The position numbers and the translations under genes were made by a program. The notes beneath the pieces were generated by a model. It was not told the origin of the DNA. It saw only the letters and a list, made by a program, of their open reading frames with translations, and ran no database searches. From positions 1 to 64,000 of the forward strand of contig CAIZZF010000005.1 of the NCBI GenBank assembly GCA_903937385.1: 64,000 bases of DNA, read 5' to 3'. Source of the stretch: an uncultured Holophagaceae bacterium (GTDB taxonomy: Bacteria > Acidobacteriota > Holophagae > Holophagales > Holophagaceae). Shown one piece after another: positions 36,048 to 46,025 of this stretch. How positions within the stretch are numbered: position 1 is the stretch's first letter; every line of letters starts with the position of its first letter.

Positions 36048-36995
36048 ATGAAGCTGCCGATCCTCTTCAACCCCGCCTCGGGCACCTCGCCCAAGGACCC
36101 GGACGCGCTGCTGCGGCCCCTGCCCAAGGAGCTGCGGGACCGGGTGGAGGTGCTGCCCTTCGGACCGCCCTGGGACTTCGAGCCCGCCATCGCGCAGGCG
36201 ATCGCGGCCGGGGGACCGCTCTTCGTCTGGGGCGGCGACGGCACCGTGCACCACGCGGCGCGGGCCCTGGTGGACCGGGGCTGCCCGGTGCCCCTGGCGG
36301 CCCTTCCCGGCGGCAGCGGCAACGGCCTGGTCCACGGCCTCCGCACGCCCCTGGAGCCCTCGGGCGCCCTGCAGCGGCTGCTGGAAGGCCGGGAGCTGCG
36401 CCTGGACCTGCCGCGCCTGGACGGGGATTGTTTCCTCAACATCTGCGGCACGGGCTTCGAGGCCGCCGTGGCCCACCGCTTCGACGCCCTGCCCGGGCGG
36501 GGATTCAGCACCTATGCCCAGGCCTGCTGGCAGCTCTGGCGCACCTGGCAGGAGACAGGGCTCACCTGGAACGCCGAGCCGCTGCCAATGCCCCCGACCG
36601 CCGGACGACTCGAGCGCATCCGCGCCGCCCTCCACGCGGCCCCGCCCGCCCTGCCGACGGCGGCCTGGAGCCTCAGCTTCGCCAACCTGCCCACCTTCGG
36701 CAATGGCCTCTGGATCGCCCCCGGAGCCGACCCCACGGACGGCCTCCTGCAGTGGGCCACGCTGGCGCGCCCGGGCTGGCTGGCGCTGGCCTCGGAGGTG
36801 CCCCAGCTCTTCCGGGAGGGGGGCACCACGCCGCTCCGGCGGGAAGGCCGGGTGCGCAGCGCCCTGCTGCGCCTGGAGCGCCCCCTGCCCTGGCACCTGG
36901 ACGGCGAGCCCGCCCCCGAGCGCGACCGCGCCGAGCTCAGCGTCGAGCCCCGCGCCTTCCGCATGCAGGTGACCGACGGGTGTCCCTGGACGTAG
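36048..36995 (+). CDS. diacylglycerol/lipid kinase family protein
   Basis: A 315-residue DAGK-catalytic-domain enzyme that phosphorylates a lipid with ATP. The NPASG start, GGDGTVHHAARAL and PGGSGNGLVHGL are the nucleotide-binding motifs. ATG at 36048 begins the domain exactly (MKLPILFNPASG); a longer upstream start would add about 97 unsupported residues. Substrate not predictable. The gene ends in a GC-rich hairpin. Confidence 0.85.
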   Translation: MKLPILFNPASGTSPKDPDALLRPLPKELRDRVEVLPFGPPWDFEPAIAQAIAAGGPLFVWGGDGTVHHAARALVDRGCPVPLAALPGGSGNGLVHGLRTPLEPSGALQRLLEGRELRLDLPRLDGDCFLNICGTGFEAAVAHRFDALPGRGFSTYAQACWQLWRTWQETGLTWNAEPLPMPPTAGRLERIRAALHAAPPALPTAAWSLSFANLPTFGNGLWIAPGADPTDGLLQWATLARPGWLALASEVPQLFREGGTTPLRREGRVRSALLRLERPLPWHLDGEPAPERDRAELSVEPRAFRMQVTDGCPWT

Positions 36996-37008
36996 GTCCA
37001 GCCTCACT

Positions 37009-37037
37009 CAGAAACGGCCCCGTCGGGGCCGCTTCTG
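37009..37037. terminator. GC-rich hairpin between convergent genes
   Basis: CAGAAACGGCCCCG pairs with CGGGGCCGCTTCTG with one mismatch and a short loop. It sits between the lipid kinase and the converging hypothetical gene. There is no T run, so a terminator role is uncertain. Confidence 0.4.
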
Positions 37038-37057
37038 AGCTGGGAAAAGACGGGTGC

Positions 37058-37912
37058 TCAGTGCGGGAACACCGCCGGGCCGGACAGGCTGCGGCCGCGG
37101 AACTCGGCACTGACGCTGGGGGTGGCGCCCCACAGGCCCACGACCATCTTCACCTGGGTGAGGTCCACGGAGCTGGGGTTCCAGTCCCGGCGCACCATCA
37201 GGGTATAGGGGTATTTGGCATCGGACCACCAGGCGGGATCATCGACGATGACGTAGACCGACGTGGCTTCCTTGCCCGGGTTCTTGTAGGTCACCAGCAC
37301 CGGCTGGTGGGCGATGGCCGCCTGCAGCATGCCGGGGCCGGGCGTACCCCACTTGTCCACCATCATGAGCCGGAACCAGCCCAGCTTCTCGTGCTGCACT
37401 TCCACCTGCACGGTGCCGCCGGCGGGCACGGCCAGGCCGTAGGCGCGCCAGCCCGCGGGGGTCTGGACGAAGTCCGTGAGGGAATCCACGCCGTCCCCGA
37501 GGGGTGTCACGGGAATGAAGCCGCGCCGGGAGAGCCACTGGATCTCAGCCATGAGGTCCCGGCGCCGCCAGTAGCCCATGTCAGGCAGGACGCCGCAGCG
37601 CTTCCAGGCTGGCGGGATCACCACCTGGGTGCCCCCGATGAGCCCCACGTTCGACAACCGGATCCCTCCGGTGGGCCGCCGCTGATCCACGGTCCGCTGG
37701 GCTGGGCGGGGATGGCCCACGCGGCCTTCGGTCCCCATGGACCGGGTCGGCGCGGCGGACGCGGGCGGCGGAGCTGGCGGGGCATCCCGGGCGGGCTGCG
37801 GCTGCGGACGCTGCACTCTGCCCTCCTGTGGCGAAGCGCCACAGATGGCCGAAGCCAGGGCCAGGATCATAACGACGCTCATCACACGATGTTGCATTCC
37901 AGTGGTCTGCAT
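37058..37912 (-). CDS. hypothetical secreted protein
   Basis: A 284-residue protein with an N-terminal hydrophobic signal ([15 protein letters not shown]) followed by a proline/arginine-rich stretch and a domain with [17 protein letters not shown] and [18 protein letters not shown] do not recognise the family. The ATG at 37912 has an AGAGGTG Shine-Dalgarno five bases upstream. It is divergent from murC, 100 bases away. Confidence 0.6.
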   Translation of the reverse strand: MQTTGMQHRVMSVVMILALASAICGASPQEGRVQRPQPQPARDAPPAPPPASAAPTRSMGTEGRVGHPRPAQRTVDQRRPTGGIRLSNVGLIGGTQVVIPPAWKRCGVLPDMGYWRRRDLMAEIQWLSRRGFIPVTPLGDGVDSLTDFVQTPAGWRAYGLAVPAGGTVQVEVQHEKLGWFRLMMVDKWGTPGPGMLQAAIAHQPVLVTYKNPGKEATSVYVIVDDPAWWSDAKYPYTLMVRRDWNPSSVDLTQVKMVVGLWGATPSVSAEFRGRSLSGPAVFPH

Positions 37913-38012
37913 CGCACACCTCTCTCGGTTGGTTCGACAGTCCATGTTGCCAGACCCATGCCATGAACGATCGATAAGGTATCCTGGCCTTATCAAACAT
38001 GGGAGTCTCCAC

Positions 38013-39380
38013 GTGTTCGGCAAGATCCAGCGCATCCATTTTGTGGGCATCGGCGGCATCGGCATGTCCGGCATCGCCGAGGTGCTCGCCAACCTGGGCT
38101 ACCAGGTCTCCGGCTCGGACCTGAAGGAGAGCGCCGTCACCCAGCGCCTCCGGGGACTCGGCATCATCGTCCACCTGGGTCACCAGGGCAGCGCCATCGA
38201 GGGCGCGCAGGTCGTGGTCATCAGCTCCGCCGTGAAGGGGGACAACCCCGAGGTCGTGGCGGCCCATGCGGCGAAGGTGCCGGTGATTCCGCGCGGCGAG
38301 ATGCTGGCGGAGCTCATGCGCATGAAATACGGCATCGCCGTGGCGGGCTCCCACGGAAAGACCACCACCACCAGCATGGTGGCGCAGGTGCTCAGCCAGG
38401 GCGGCATCGACCCCACCATCGTCATCGGCGGCAAGCTCGGCACCATCGGCAGCAACGCCAAGCTCGGCAAGGGCCCCTTCCTGGTGGCCGAGGCCGACGA
38501 GAGCGACGGCAGCTTCCTCATGCTGAACCCCACCCTGGCCGTCATCACCAACATCGACCGGGAGCACCTGGACCACTACAAGGACCTGGAGGAGATCCAG
38601 GAGGCCTTCGTGACCTTCGCCAACAAGGTGCCGTTCTACGGGTCCGTCTTCCTCTGCATGGACGATCCCAACGCCGCTGCGGTGCGCCCCCGCCTGAAGC
38701 GCCGGGTCTACACCTACGGCACCCACCCCCAGGTGGACATCCGCGCCCGGGAGATCCGCCAGGAGGGTTTCCGCACCCACTTCAAGCTGAAAGCCCACGG
38801 CAAGGATCTGGGCGCCTTCAGCCTCGGCGTGCCGGGCCACCACATGGTGCTCAACGCCCTGGCGGCCATTGGCATCGCCCTGGAACTCGACGTCGACCCC
38901 GAGGTCATCCGGGCCAGCCTCGCCAGCTTCACCGGCGCCGACCGGCGCTTCCACCTCAAAGGCGAGCGGGACGGGGTGCTGGTGGTGGATGACTACGGCC
39001 ACCATCCTACGGAGATCGCCGCCACCCTGGCCGCGGCCCGGGCGGGCTTCCCCGAGCGCCGCCTCGTGGCGGCCTTCCAGCCCCACCGCTACAGCCGCAC
39101 CAAGGCGCTGCTGGACGAGTTCGGGACGGCTTTCTTCGAGGCGGACGTGGTGGTCGTCACGGACATCTACCCTGCGGGTGAGCAGCCCATCAAGGGCATC
39201 ACGGGCGCCGTCGTGGCGGAGGCCCTGCGCTCCCACGGCCAGAAGGAGGTCCACCTGGTGGGCCGGGTGGAGGATCTGCCCCAGGCCCTCCAGAGCCTCA
39301 CCACCAGCGGAGACCTGCTCATCACCTTCGGCGCGGGCTCCATCACCACGGTCGGTCCGGCCTTCCTGGACCTGGCCTGA
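38013..39380 (+). CDS. murC: UDP-N-acetylmuramate--L-alanine ligase
   Basis: A 455-residue Mur ligase that adds L-Ala to UDP-MurNAc in peptidoglycan synthesis. It starts at GTG with a GGGAG site seven bases upstream. The N-terminal [15 protein letters not shown] loop, ATP loop [10 protein letters not shown] (Lys116) and [10 protein letters not shown] are all present. It lies outside a visible dcw division cluster, followed by an M14 peptidase only 2 bases later, so the two are co-transcribed. Confidence 0.95.
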   Translation: MFGKIQRIHFVGIGGIGMSGIAEVLANLGYQVSGSDLKESAVTQRLRGLGIIVHLGHQGSAIEGAQVVVISSAVKGDNPEVVAAHAAKVPVIPRGEMLAELMRMKYGIAVAGSHGKTTTTSMVAQVLSQGGIDPTIVIGGKLGTIGSNAKLGKGPFLVAEADESDGSFLMLNPTLAVITNIDREHLDHYKDLEEIQEAFVTFANKVPFYGSVFLCMDDPNAAAVRPRLKRRVYTYGTHPQVDIRAREIRQEGFRTHFKLKAHGKDLGAFSLGVPGHHMVLNALAAIGIALELDVDPEVIRASLASFTGADRRFHLKGERDGVLVVDDYGHHPTEIAATLAAARAGFPERRLVAAFQPHRYSRTKALLDEFGTAFFEADVVVVTDIYPAGEQPIKGITGAVVAEALRSHGQKEVHLVGRVEDLPQALQSLTTSGDLLITFGAGSITTVGPAFLDLA

Positions 39381-39382
39381 AC

Positions 39383-42001
39383 ATGGCACTGCGGCCCCTG
39401 CCTGCCCTCGTCGCCCTGCTCGTCGCCGCGCCCCTGGCCGCCAGCCTGCCCGCGGGCCTGCTGCCCGCCGGGGACCACCGGCCCGAGGTACCCCAGCCCG
39501 CCCTCGGCGCCCGCTACACCCCACACGACGAGCTGCTGGCCACCGTCCGCGCCCTGGCGGCCGCGGCTCCGGACCGGGTAAAGCTGTCCACGCTGAACCT
39601 CACGGAGGAAGGGCGGGAGCAGCCCTTCCTGGTGATCACGTCCCCCGCGAACCTGCAGCGCCTCGACGAGCTGGTGGCCCTCAACGCCAAGCTGGCGGAC
39701 CCCCGGACCTGCACCGAGGACGAGGCCCGGCGCATCACCGAGACCAACCCCGTCTTCGTGTGGCTCGGCTACTCCGTCCACGGGGCCGAAGCCTCGGGCT
39801 CGGAGGCAGCCCTGGCCGTGGCCTACCACTTTGCCGCGGCCCGCTCGCCGGAAGTGCTGGGGCAGCTCGACCGGGTGGTGCTGTTGCTGGACCTGACCCA
39901 GAACCCGGACGGCCGGGCGCGCCACCTCCAGGCCGTGGCCGAGGCCACCACCCCCTTCAACGTCAGCGATCCCCAGGACGCACAGAACACGGCCCGCTGG
40001 CCCGGGGGCCGCTTCAACCATCGCCTCTTCGACCTCAACCGCGACTGGGCCTGGCAGACCCAGGGCGAGTCCCGCGCCAAGACCGCCGCGTTCCTGCGCT
40101 GGCGGCCCCAGGTGGTGGCGGATGTCCACGAGATGTGGCCCGAGACCACCTACTACTTCCCGCCCACCATGCAGCCCATCCACGAGGCGCTGCCCGGGGC
40201 CGCGTCCAACCACTGGCAGGCCGCTTTCGGCACGGGCCTGGCAAAGGCCTTCGACGCCCGGGGCTGGGCCTACTTCCGCCGGGACGTGTTCGACCTGTTC
40301 TACCCAGGCTACGGCGACAGCTGGCCCACCTTCCACGGGGCCGTGGGCATGACCTTCGAAGCGGCGGGTCAGTCGGGCCTGGCCTACAAGCGCCTGGATG
40401 GCGAGACCACCACCCTGGAGAGCCGCCTGCAGCGCCACACCACTGCCAGCCTGGCCACCGTGGCCACCGCCGCCGCCGAGCGCCAGGCCCTGCTCTGGGA
40501 CTTCCAGCGCACCCGGCGCGAGCGCGTCGCCCTGGGCGATCGGGCCGGCGCCTTCCTGCTGGCCGAGGGCGAAGATCCGGGCCGCACCCGTGCCCTGGTA
40601 GCCCTCCTGGAGCGCAACGGCCTCGAAGTGCAGCGCACGGCCGCAGACCTTTCCACCGATGGGCTCGAGCCCATCGGCCTCGCCCGCGCCGCCACCCTCC
40701 CCGCCGGCAGCTACCTGGTGGGCCTGGACCAGCCCAGCGGCGGCCTCGCCCAGGCCCTGCTGGAAGGCGAGGCCCACATGGGCCCCAAGCCCACCTACGA
40801 CCTCTCGGCCTGGAGCCTCCCCTTGGCCTTCCACGTGCCCGCCTGGCGCACCAAGACGAAACCCAAAGCTGCCCCGGCCAGCCCCGCTGCGCCCGCGACT
40901 GCGGACCTGCCGGAGACCGCCTGGGGCTACCTGCTGCCCGCGGGCCTCGACGGCGTCGAACGAACCCTCGGCACCCTGCTGCAGGAGGGCTTCAAGGCCA
41001 CGGCCCTGGCGGAACCCGCCCAGCTGCGCGGAGAGACCCTGGGCGCTGGCACCATCATCCTGCCTCTGCGCATCAACGCGACAAACCTTCGGCTGCGGCT
41101 GCAGGAGCTCTCCCGCCGGAACGGTCACCCCGTGCTGGCCACGGACACAGCCATGATGGCCTCGGGCCCGGACCTGGGCTCGAACCGCACGCTGCTCCTG
41201 AAGGCGCCGCGCCTCGCCGTGCTCATGGACCGCCCCGCCAACCCCATGGCCTTCGGCGCCGTGGCGCACACCCTCATCGAAGCGGGCCTGCCCTTCGTGC
41301 AGCTCCGCGCGGACCGCCTGGGCGGCACCTCCCTGGCCCGGTTCACCCACGTGGTCATGGTGGACGACGGCGCCCAGGGCAAGGGCTGGCAGCGCAGCCT
41401 CGGCGAGGGCGGCGCGGCCAAGCTGAAGGCCTGGCTCCAGGAGGGCGGCAGCCTGCTGGCCTTCCAGGGCGGGGCGGCCTATGCCTCCCGGGCGGGCCTC
41501 AGCACCACGGGCTTCCACCTGCTGGGCAAGGAGGCCGAGGAGGCCCACCTGAAGGAGAAGGACCCCAAGCGCGAGACTCCCAAGGCTGATCCCGCGGAGC
41601 TGGTGCAGCCCTGGGACAAGCGGGAGGACCGCGCCCTGGCCGAGAGCATCCCCGGCGCCTATCTGAAGGCACGGGTGGACGGCAGCCACCCTCTGGCCTG
41701 GGGGCTCCATGCTGCGCAGGGCGCCGCTGTGCTGGATGTCAACGATCCCATCCTCGAGCTGAGCGCCGGCGGCGAGAACCCGCTCCACTACGCCAAGGAG
41801 GACTTGAAGGTCTCGGGCCTCCTGCCCAAGGCCCTGGAGGCGCGGCTGCAGCAGAGCGCCTACGCCCTGCGCGAGCACTCCGGCCAGGGTACGGTCATCC
41901 TGGTGGCGGGCGATCCGGTCTTCCGGGCCCAGGCCCCCTTCACCCGGCGCCTGTTCTTCAACGCCATCTTCTTCGGCGCCTACCGCCCCACCCCGGAGTA
42001 G
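39383..42001 (+). CDS. secreted M14-family zinc carboxypeptidase-like protein
   Basis: An 872-residue exported protein. After a signal peptide (residues 1-20) the M14 domain has His133-x-x-Glu136 (YSVHGAEAS) and His249 (VADVHEMW), the expected zinc ligands; NPDGRARH and LFDLNRDW are also family segments. The following 500 residues are a separate region with no recognised motif, including a GGAAY segment suggestive of a glutamine-amidotransferase-like fold. It starts 2 bases after murC. Natural substrate unknown; peptidoglycan peptides are a possibility from context. Confidence 0.85.
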   Translation: MALRPLPALVALLVAAPLAASLPAGLLPAGDHRPEVPQPALGARYTPHDELLATVRALAAAAPDRVKLSTLNLTEEGREQPFLVITSPANLQRLDELVALNAKLADPRTCTEDEARRITETNPVFVWLGYSVHGAEASGSEAALAVAYHFAAARSPEVLGQLDRVVLLLDLTQNPDGRARHLQAVAEATTPFNVSDPQDAQNTARWPGGRFNHRLFDLNRDWAWQTQGESRAKTAAFLRWRPQVVADVHEMWPETTYYFPPTMQPIHEALPGAASNHWQAAFGTGLAKAFDARGWAYFRRDVFDLFYPGYGDSWPTFHGAVGMTFEAAGQSGLAYKRLDGETTTLESRLQRHTTASLATVATAAAERQALLWDFQRTRRERVALGDRAGAFLLAEGEDPGRTRALVALLERNGLEVQRTAADLSTDGLEPIGLARAATLPAGSYLVGLDQPSGGLAQALLEGEAHMGPKPTYDLSAWSLPLAFHVPAWRTKTKPKAAPASPAAPATADLPETAWGYLLPAGLDGVERTLGTLLQEGFKATALAEPAQLRGETLGAGTIILPLRINATNLRLRLQELSRRNGHPVLATDTAMMASGPDLGSNRTLLLKAPRLAVLMDRPANPMAFGAVAHTLIEAGLPFVQLRADRLGGTSLARFTHVVMVDDGAQGKGWQRSLGEGGAAKLKAWLQEGGSLLAFQGGAAYASRAGLSTTGFHLLGKEAEEAHLKEKDPKRETPKADPAELVQPWDKREDRALAESIPGAYLKARVDGSHPLAWGLHAAQGAAVLDVNDPILELSAGGENPLHYAKEDLKVSGLLPKALEARLQQSAYALREHSGQGTVILVAGDPVFRAQAPFTRRLFFNAIFFGAYRPTPE

Positions 42002-42010
42002 CGAATCCCC

Positions 42011-42580
42011 ATGGGCCTGTCCTACACCATTGCCATCACGGGGGCCTCGGGCTCGGCCTTCGGCGTCGCCCTGCTGCGGCGCCTCTCCGCAAGCCCGGCC
42101 GTGGCCCGCGTCGCCCTGCTGCTCTCGGCCACAGGGAAGCGCTGCCTCTTTGACGAAACGGGCCTGACGCCCAAGGACCTCGCCGCCCTGCCCAAGGTGG
42201 AGCTGCGGGATGAGCGGGACCTGGGCGCCGATATTGCCTCGGGCTCGTTCCGCCAGGACGGTATGGTCCTGCTCCCCTGCAGCGCCGGGGCCCTGGGCCG
42301 CATCGCCGCGGGCACCAGCGAGACCCTGGTGAGCCGCGCCGCGGATGTGTGTCTCAAGGAGCGCCGCCCCCTGGTGCTCTGCCTGCGCGAGACGCCCCTG
42401 AACCGCATCCACCTCGAGAACATGCTGCGGGTTCACGATGCGGGCGCCATCGTCATGCCCCTCATGCCCGGCTACTACAGCGGCCCCAAGACCATCGACG
42501 ACCTCTGCGACACCTTCGCCACCCGCGTGCTCGATCAGCTGGGTCTCCGCGAAGACGATCCCCGGCGCTGGAAGGGCTGA
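42011..42580 (+). CDS. ubiX: flavin prenyltransferase UbiX
   Basis: A 189-residue UbiX-type enzyme that prenylates FMN to the cofactor of UbiD decarboxylases. The N-terminal TGASGSAFGVALL loop, LPCSAGALGRIAAGTSETLVSRAADV and CLRETPLNRIHLENMLRV are family signatures. It lies nine bases after the peptidase gene. No ubiD is in the window. Confidence 0.93.
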   Translation: MGLSYTIAITGASGSAFGVALLRRLSASPAVARVALLLSATGKRCLFDETGLTPKDLAALPKVELRDERDLGADIASGSFRQDGMVLLPCSAGALGRIAAGTSETLVSRAADVCLKERRPLVLCLRETPLNRIHLENMLRVHDAGAIVMPLMPGYYSGPKTIDDLCDTFATRVLDQLGLREDDPRRWKG

Positions 42581-42690
42581 AGTTCCCAACCACGAAGAAG
42601 AACAGGGCCCCCCGGGCGGGGCCACTAGGCACACACCACCGGTGGGCGGCGACCCCACTCCCCTGTGGATGCCCCGCACGTTCAGGGAAA

Positions 42691-42862
42691 AGCAACCACT
42701 CTCGCCGAGAAAAGACGAGGGGAGCGGAGGACTTCGGCTTACCCGCTGTTCTCTGCGAACCTCAGCCTTCTCCGCATCCTCTGCGAGAGTGGTTGCCCTT
42801 CCCCCGCGAGCTGGATGAGTCCATCCCGGGTTGGCATTCCCAGAAATCACGGAAGAACCTGA
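42691..42862. repeat. dispersed inverted-repeat element, copy 2
   Basis: A 17-base inverted repeat (42693-42709 and 42779-42795, one mismatch) and flanking bases matching copy 1 at 11451-11632, including TTCTCTGCGAACCTCAGCC and the CGAGCTGGATGA stretch. It lies between the convergent ubiX and FtsX-like genes. Bases 42581-42690 hold no gene. Confidence 0.8.
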
Positions 42863-42893
42863 TGTTCCAACCCGCACACCGGTGGCCGACTGC

Positions 42894-43823
42894 CTACCCC
42901 ACGCCTTCCATGAGCGCCTGTTCTTCGCGCTGGGCTTTGCGGGTGGACCAGAAGGCCCAGAGGGCGCCGAGGGCGCCGGTGGCGGCGCCGACGAAGGCCA
43001 GCAGGAGCATGCTGCCCCAGGAGAAGAAGCCCAGCCGGGCCAGCTCAACCAGCATGGGAGAGAGGCCACCCATGCCGCGGGAGACCGGCAGCCAGAAGCT
43101 GAACAGGCCCAGCAGCGCCAGCAGGCTGCCGCTCAGGCCCAGGAAGGCGCCCTCCAGCAGCAGCGGCGTGAGGATGAAGGCCTCGGAGGCCCCCACCAGC
43201 CGCATGATCGTGATCTCTTCCTCGCGGGCCAGGAGGCTCATGCGGATCACATTGCCGGTGGCGAAGCCCGCCGCGAGCAAGAGGATCACGCCGAGGGTCG
43301 CCAGGGCCGAGCGCAGCATGCGGGCCATGCGGTGGAGGCTCTCCATGCGCTCCTGGTCCACCAGCACGTCGCCCACGCCGGGCAGGCCCCGGAGGCTGGC
43401 GCCCACTTCCACCCCCCGTCCGCCCGTGGCCAGGTCGGGGCGCAGGGTCAGCTCCAGGCTCTCGGGCAGGGCATCCTGGCCCGCGCTCTCCAGCAGCAGA
43501 CCCGCTTCCCGTGTGGCCGCCATGAAGCGCTTGCGGTTCTCCACCGCGCTGACACGGTGCACCTCGCGGAAGCGGGGATCCCGCTTCAGGCGAAGCTCGG
43601 CTTCATCGAGGGACTTCCCTTCGGCGGCATAGGCCACCACCTTGGCCATGCCCTCCAGGCGATTGACAAAGCGGTCGAGGCTCTCGACCGCCAGCAGGCC
43701 CCCACCCGCCAGCAGCAGACCCGAGCCGAGCGTGAGCACGGCCAGGAGGTACTGGCCGCGGTGCCGGTAGAGGTCGCGGAACACATCCTGGAGCAGCAGC
43801 CCCAGCAGGCGGAAGAGGGTCAC
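42894..43823 (-). CDS. ftsX: FtsX-like cell-division permease
   Basis: A 309-residue protein with an N-terminal helix (about residues 22-42), a periplasmic domain and three C-terminal helices with FATGNVIRMSLLAREEEITIMRLVGAS, typical of FtsX. FtsX acts with the ATPase FtsE to control peptidoglycan hydrolases. Start GTG at 43823 overlaps the stop of the lipoprotein gene. No ftsE is adjacent, which is unusual. Confidence 0.8.
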   Translation of the reverse strand: MTLFRLLGLLLQDVFRDLYRHRGQYLLAVLTLGSGLLLAGGGLLAVESLDRFVNRLEGMAKVVAYAAEGKSLDEAELRLKRDPRFREVHRVSAVENRKRFMAATREAGLLLESAGQDALPESLELTLRPDLATGGRGVEVGASLRGLPGVGDVLVDQERMESLHRMARMLRSALATLGVILLLAAGFATGNVIRMSLLAREEEITIMRLVGASEAFILTPLLLEGAFLGLSGSLLALLGLFSFWLPVSRGMGGLSPMLVELARLGFFSWGSMLLLAFVGAATGALGALWAFWSTRKAQREEQALMEGVG

Positions 43824-44905
43824 GAAGCGTTTCCGTCGATGGCGATCCCCTTCAGCACGGAGGTGGTGGGGGACACCGAGATGATCTTGGCCGCCGTACC
43901 GCCCATGGGCGACTTCCACAGATAGACGGTGCTGGAGCCCGAGGTGCTGCTGCTGCCCAGGCCCGCCAGCCAGTCCTTGCTGCCCGCGTGGGCAAGGACC
44001 CGGAGATCTGCCTGGGCCGTGGCGCTACCCAGGGTGGTGGTGGGGGCGAGGTTGTAGGCCTGGCCGAACGCACCCGTGGTAAAGACCTGGATCGGGGCGG
44101 TGGTGGCGCTCGCATCGGTGTTGTGCCGGGCCACGAAGAGGTAGCCGTTCCCGGTGTCCAGGGCCAGGGAGCCATATTTCCCGATGAGCGTGGCGGGACC
44201 GATGAGGGTGTTTGCGTCTGTGAAGGCTGCGGCGGTGCCCTTGCGGAGCCGGGGTCCGGTGTAGGTCACGAGGCTGCCCACGGTGTCGCCGCTGAGCATG
44301 AAGGCATAGACCGAGCCCGAGGCCGCCGCCACCCCCGTGCCCCCGGTATCACCCGCGGCATGAAGGGCCTGGAGGGTCACGCTGGCGCTCTGGCCCTGGC
44401 TGCTGGCATTGTTCACGACCCAGATCTGGGTGCTGCTGCTGCCATTCTCGGTGATGAAGAGCCGGTCATTCTGGGCATCCACGGCAACCTGGCCGAAGGT
44501 CGAGGAGGAGAGCCGCCCCGTGTCAGAGAGGCTGAAGGAGACCACGTCATAGCTGGCGACGGCGCCGCTCTGGGAGCGGAGGTTGCCCACCCGGACGATG
44601 CTTCCCGTGTCGGACACCAGGTAGAGGTAGCCGTGCAGGCTGTCGAGGCATACGCCCCCCCAGGCCAGGCTGGTGATCTTGCTGCTGAAGACGGAGGACG
44701 TGATCTGCTTGGTCGGCGCCACCGTGGTGGTGGTGCTGGTGTAGAGGGCGCTGATGTCCGTCCAGACCAGGACGGCTGAAGAGGTGCTGTCGTAAGCGTA
44801 GAGCGCCGCCCCGGAGGTGCCGCCGGAAGAGCCTTCGGGCTCCTTGCAGGCTGTGAGCAGGATCAGGATCGAGGCCGCGAGGCCGAGCAGGGAACGCAGT
44901 TTCAT
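43820..44905 (-). CDS. lipoprotein, beta-propeller-like
   Basis: A 361-residue lipoprotein with lipobox LLTAC (Cys20), then repeated short stretches of the type LALDTGNGYLFVARH and VAVDAQNDRLFITENG, suggesting a beta-propeller of about six blades. Its stop overlaps the GTG of the FtsX-like gene, so the two are likely translated together. Function unknown; periplasmic sensing or scaffold role is possible. Confidence 0.75.
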   Translation of the reverse strand: MKLRSLLGLAASILILLTACKEPEGSSGGTSGAALYAYDSTSSAVLVWTDISALYTSTTTTVAPTKQITSSVFSSKITSLAWGGVCLDSLHGYLYLVSDTGSIVRVGNLRSQSGAVASYDVVSFSLSDTGRLSSSTFGQVAVDAQNDRLFITENGSSSTQIWVVNNASSQGQSASVTLQALHAAGDTGGTGVAAASGSVYAFMLSGDTVGSLVTYTGPRLRKGTAAAFTDANTLIGPATLIGKYGSLALDTGNGYLFVARHNTDASATTAPIQVFTTGAFGQAYNLAPTTTLGSATAQADLRVLAHAGSKDWLAGLGSSSTSGSSTVYLWKSPMGGTAAKIISVSPTTSVLKGIAIDGNAS

Positions 44906-44915
44906 GGGCAGCGAC

Positions 44916-45932
44916 CTATCGAGTGGTGAAGAGTGCCTTCAGTTGGGTGTTGAGGGAGCGCACGAGGTTTCCGTCACAGCCCGCTTCCACGGCGGCGCGG
45001 CTGATGGCGAGGGCGAGCCCCTTGACCGCCTCGGGGCCCTCGCCGGCGAGGATCTGCTGGGCGGCCCTCGCCTGCAGGCCGTTCACCAGCTCATGGTGCT
45101 GTTCGGGCAGCACCTGCTTGGAAGCCTGGGCGATGCGCTGGGTGAAGTTCATGAGCTTGACCATGCGCTGGGAGTCTTCCAGCGCCATGGGGCTTGGCTT
45201 CGGCGGCGCGGCGGCGGCGTCGGCTTGCGCGGCGGGTTCCTGGGCCTCGGGGAGCAGCTGGCTGGCCGCCTCCTGCAGAAGCTCCGGCGCAGCCGAGGCC
45301 TCTGCGGCCTTGGCCAGCATCACCGAGACGGGAGTCAGCTCCTGGAGCGTTTTTTCGGGAGCCTCGAGCTTCGGGGGACGCCCCGAGCGCAGGCCCTTGA
45401 GCGCCACGTGGCCCGCCAGGACCAGGCCGTAGAGATCCTTGGCCACGGCAATCACCGGCTTCTCCGTAACCTCGGCCAGTTCCGCCACGGTGTAGTAGCC
45501 CGTGCACAGGCTCAGCAGCTTGGCCTCGCGGGCATTCACACCCCGGGGCGCCTCACCGGGCAGCAGGGTGGAGGCCGGGTGGAGCTCCACCGAGGGCACC
45601 TTCTGCCGGATGACCCGCCACTCTTCCATGCGTCGACCAAGCTCCATCAGGATGGAGGCATTGGGCTTGTTGATCGTGACGGGAACCTCGACCGGCACTT
45701 CCTCGAAGTGGTAGCCGCCCTCCAGCCAGAGCGCCACTTCCATGAGCGCCTCGAGGCCTTCGTTCGCGGGCGTCACAGCGTGGATGATCCGGCCATCCCG
45801 CAGGTAGATGCGGGCCTTGGCAGCCTCCTGGTGGACATGGAAGCACCCGGACTTTCCCCCCTGGCTCACGAGCTGGATGATGTCAGGCAGGGGGGCTTCG
45901 CGCATGGAGCCTTGGATCACACCCTGGGACAT
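44916..45932 (-). CDS. DUF4388-domain protein
   Basis: A 338-residue cytoplasmic protein. The N-terminal DUF4388 domain starts MSQGVIQGSMREAPLPDIIQ, then RIYLRDGRIIHAVTP and ALWLEGGYHFEE, as found in Geothrix- and myxobacterial-type gliding/signalling proteins. A linker with many Ala/Pro/Glu and a helical C-terminal region follow. An AGAGGA site precedes the ATG. It is divergent from ribB, and lies 10 bases upstream of the lipoprotein gene on the same strand. Confidence 0.8.
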   Translation of the reverse strand: MSQGVIQGSMREAPLPDIIQLVSQGGKSGCFHVHQEAAKARIYLRDGRIIHAVTPANEGLEALMEVALWLEGGYHFEEVPVEVPVTINKPNASILMELGRRMEEWRVIRQKVPSVELHPASTLLPGEAPRGVNAREAKLLSLCTGYYTVAELAEVTEKPVIAVAKDLYGLVLAGHVALKGLRSGRPPKLEAPEKTLQELTPVSVMLAKAAEASAAPELLQEAASQLLPEAQEPAAQADAAAAPPKPSPMALEDSQRMVKLMNFTQRIAQASKQVLPEQHHELVNGLQARAAQQILAGEGPEAVKGLALAISRAAVEAGCDGNLVRSLNTQLKALFTTR

Positions 45933-46025
45933 GGACCGATCCTCTCTTGAAGAAGGAAGATGCCCAACCTTACCACGGAGTGTGCCCTTCCCCCCGGCGC
46001 CCTCCTGAGCGATGCTGGGAGTCCT

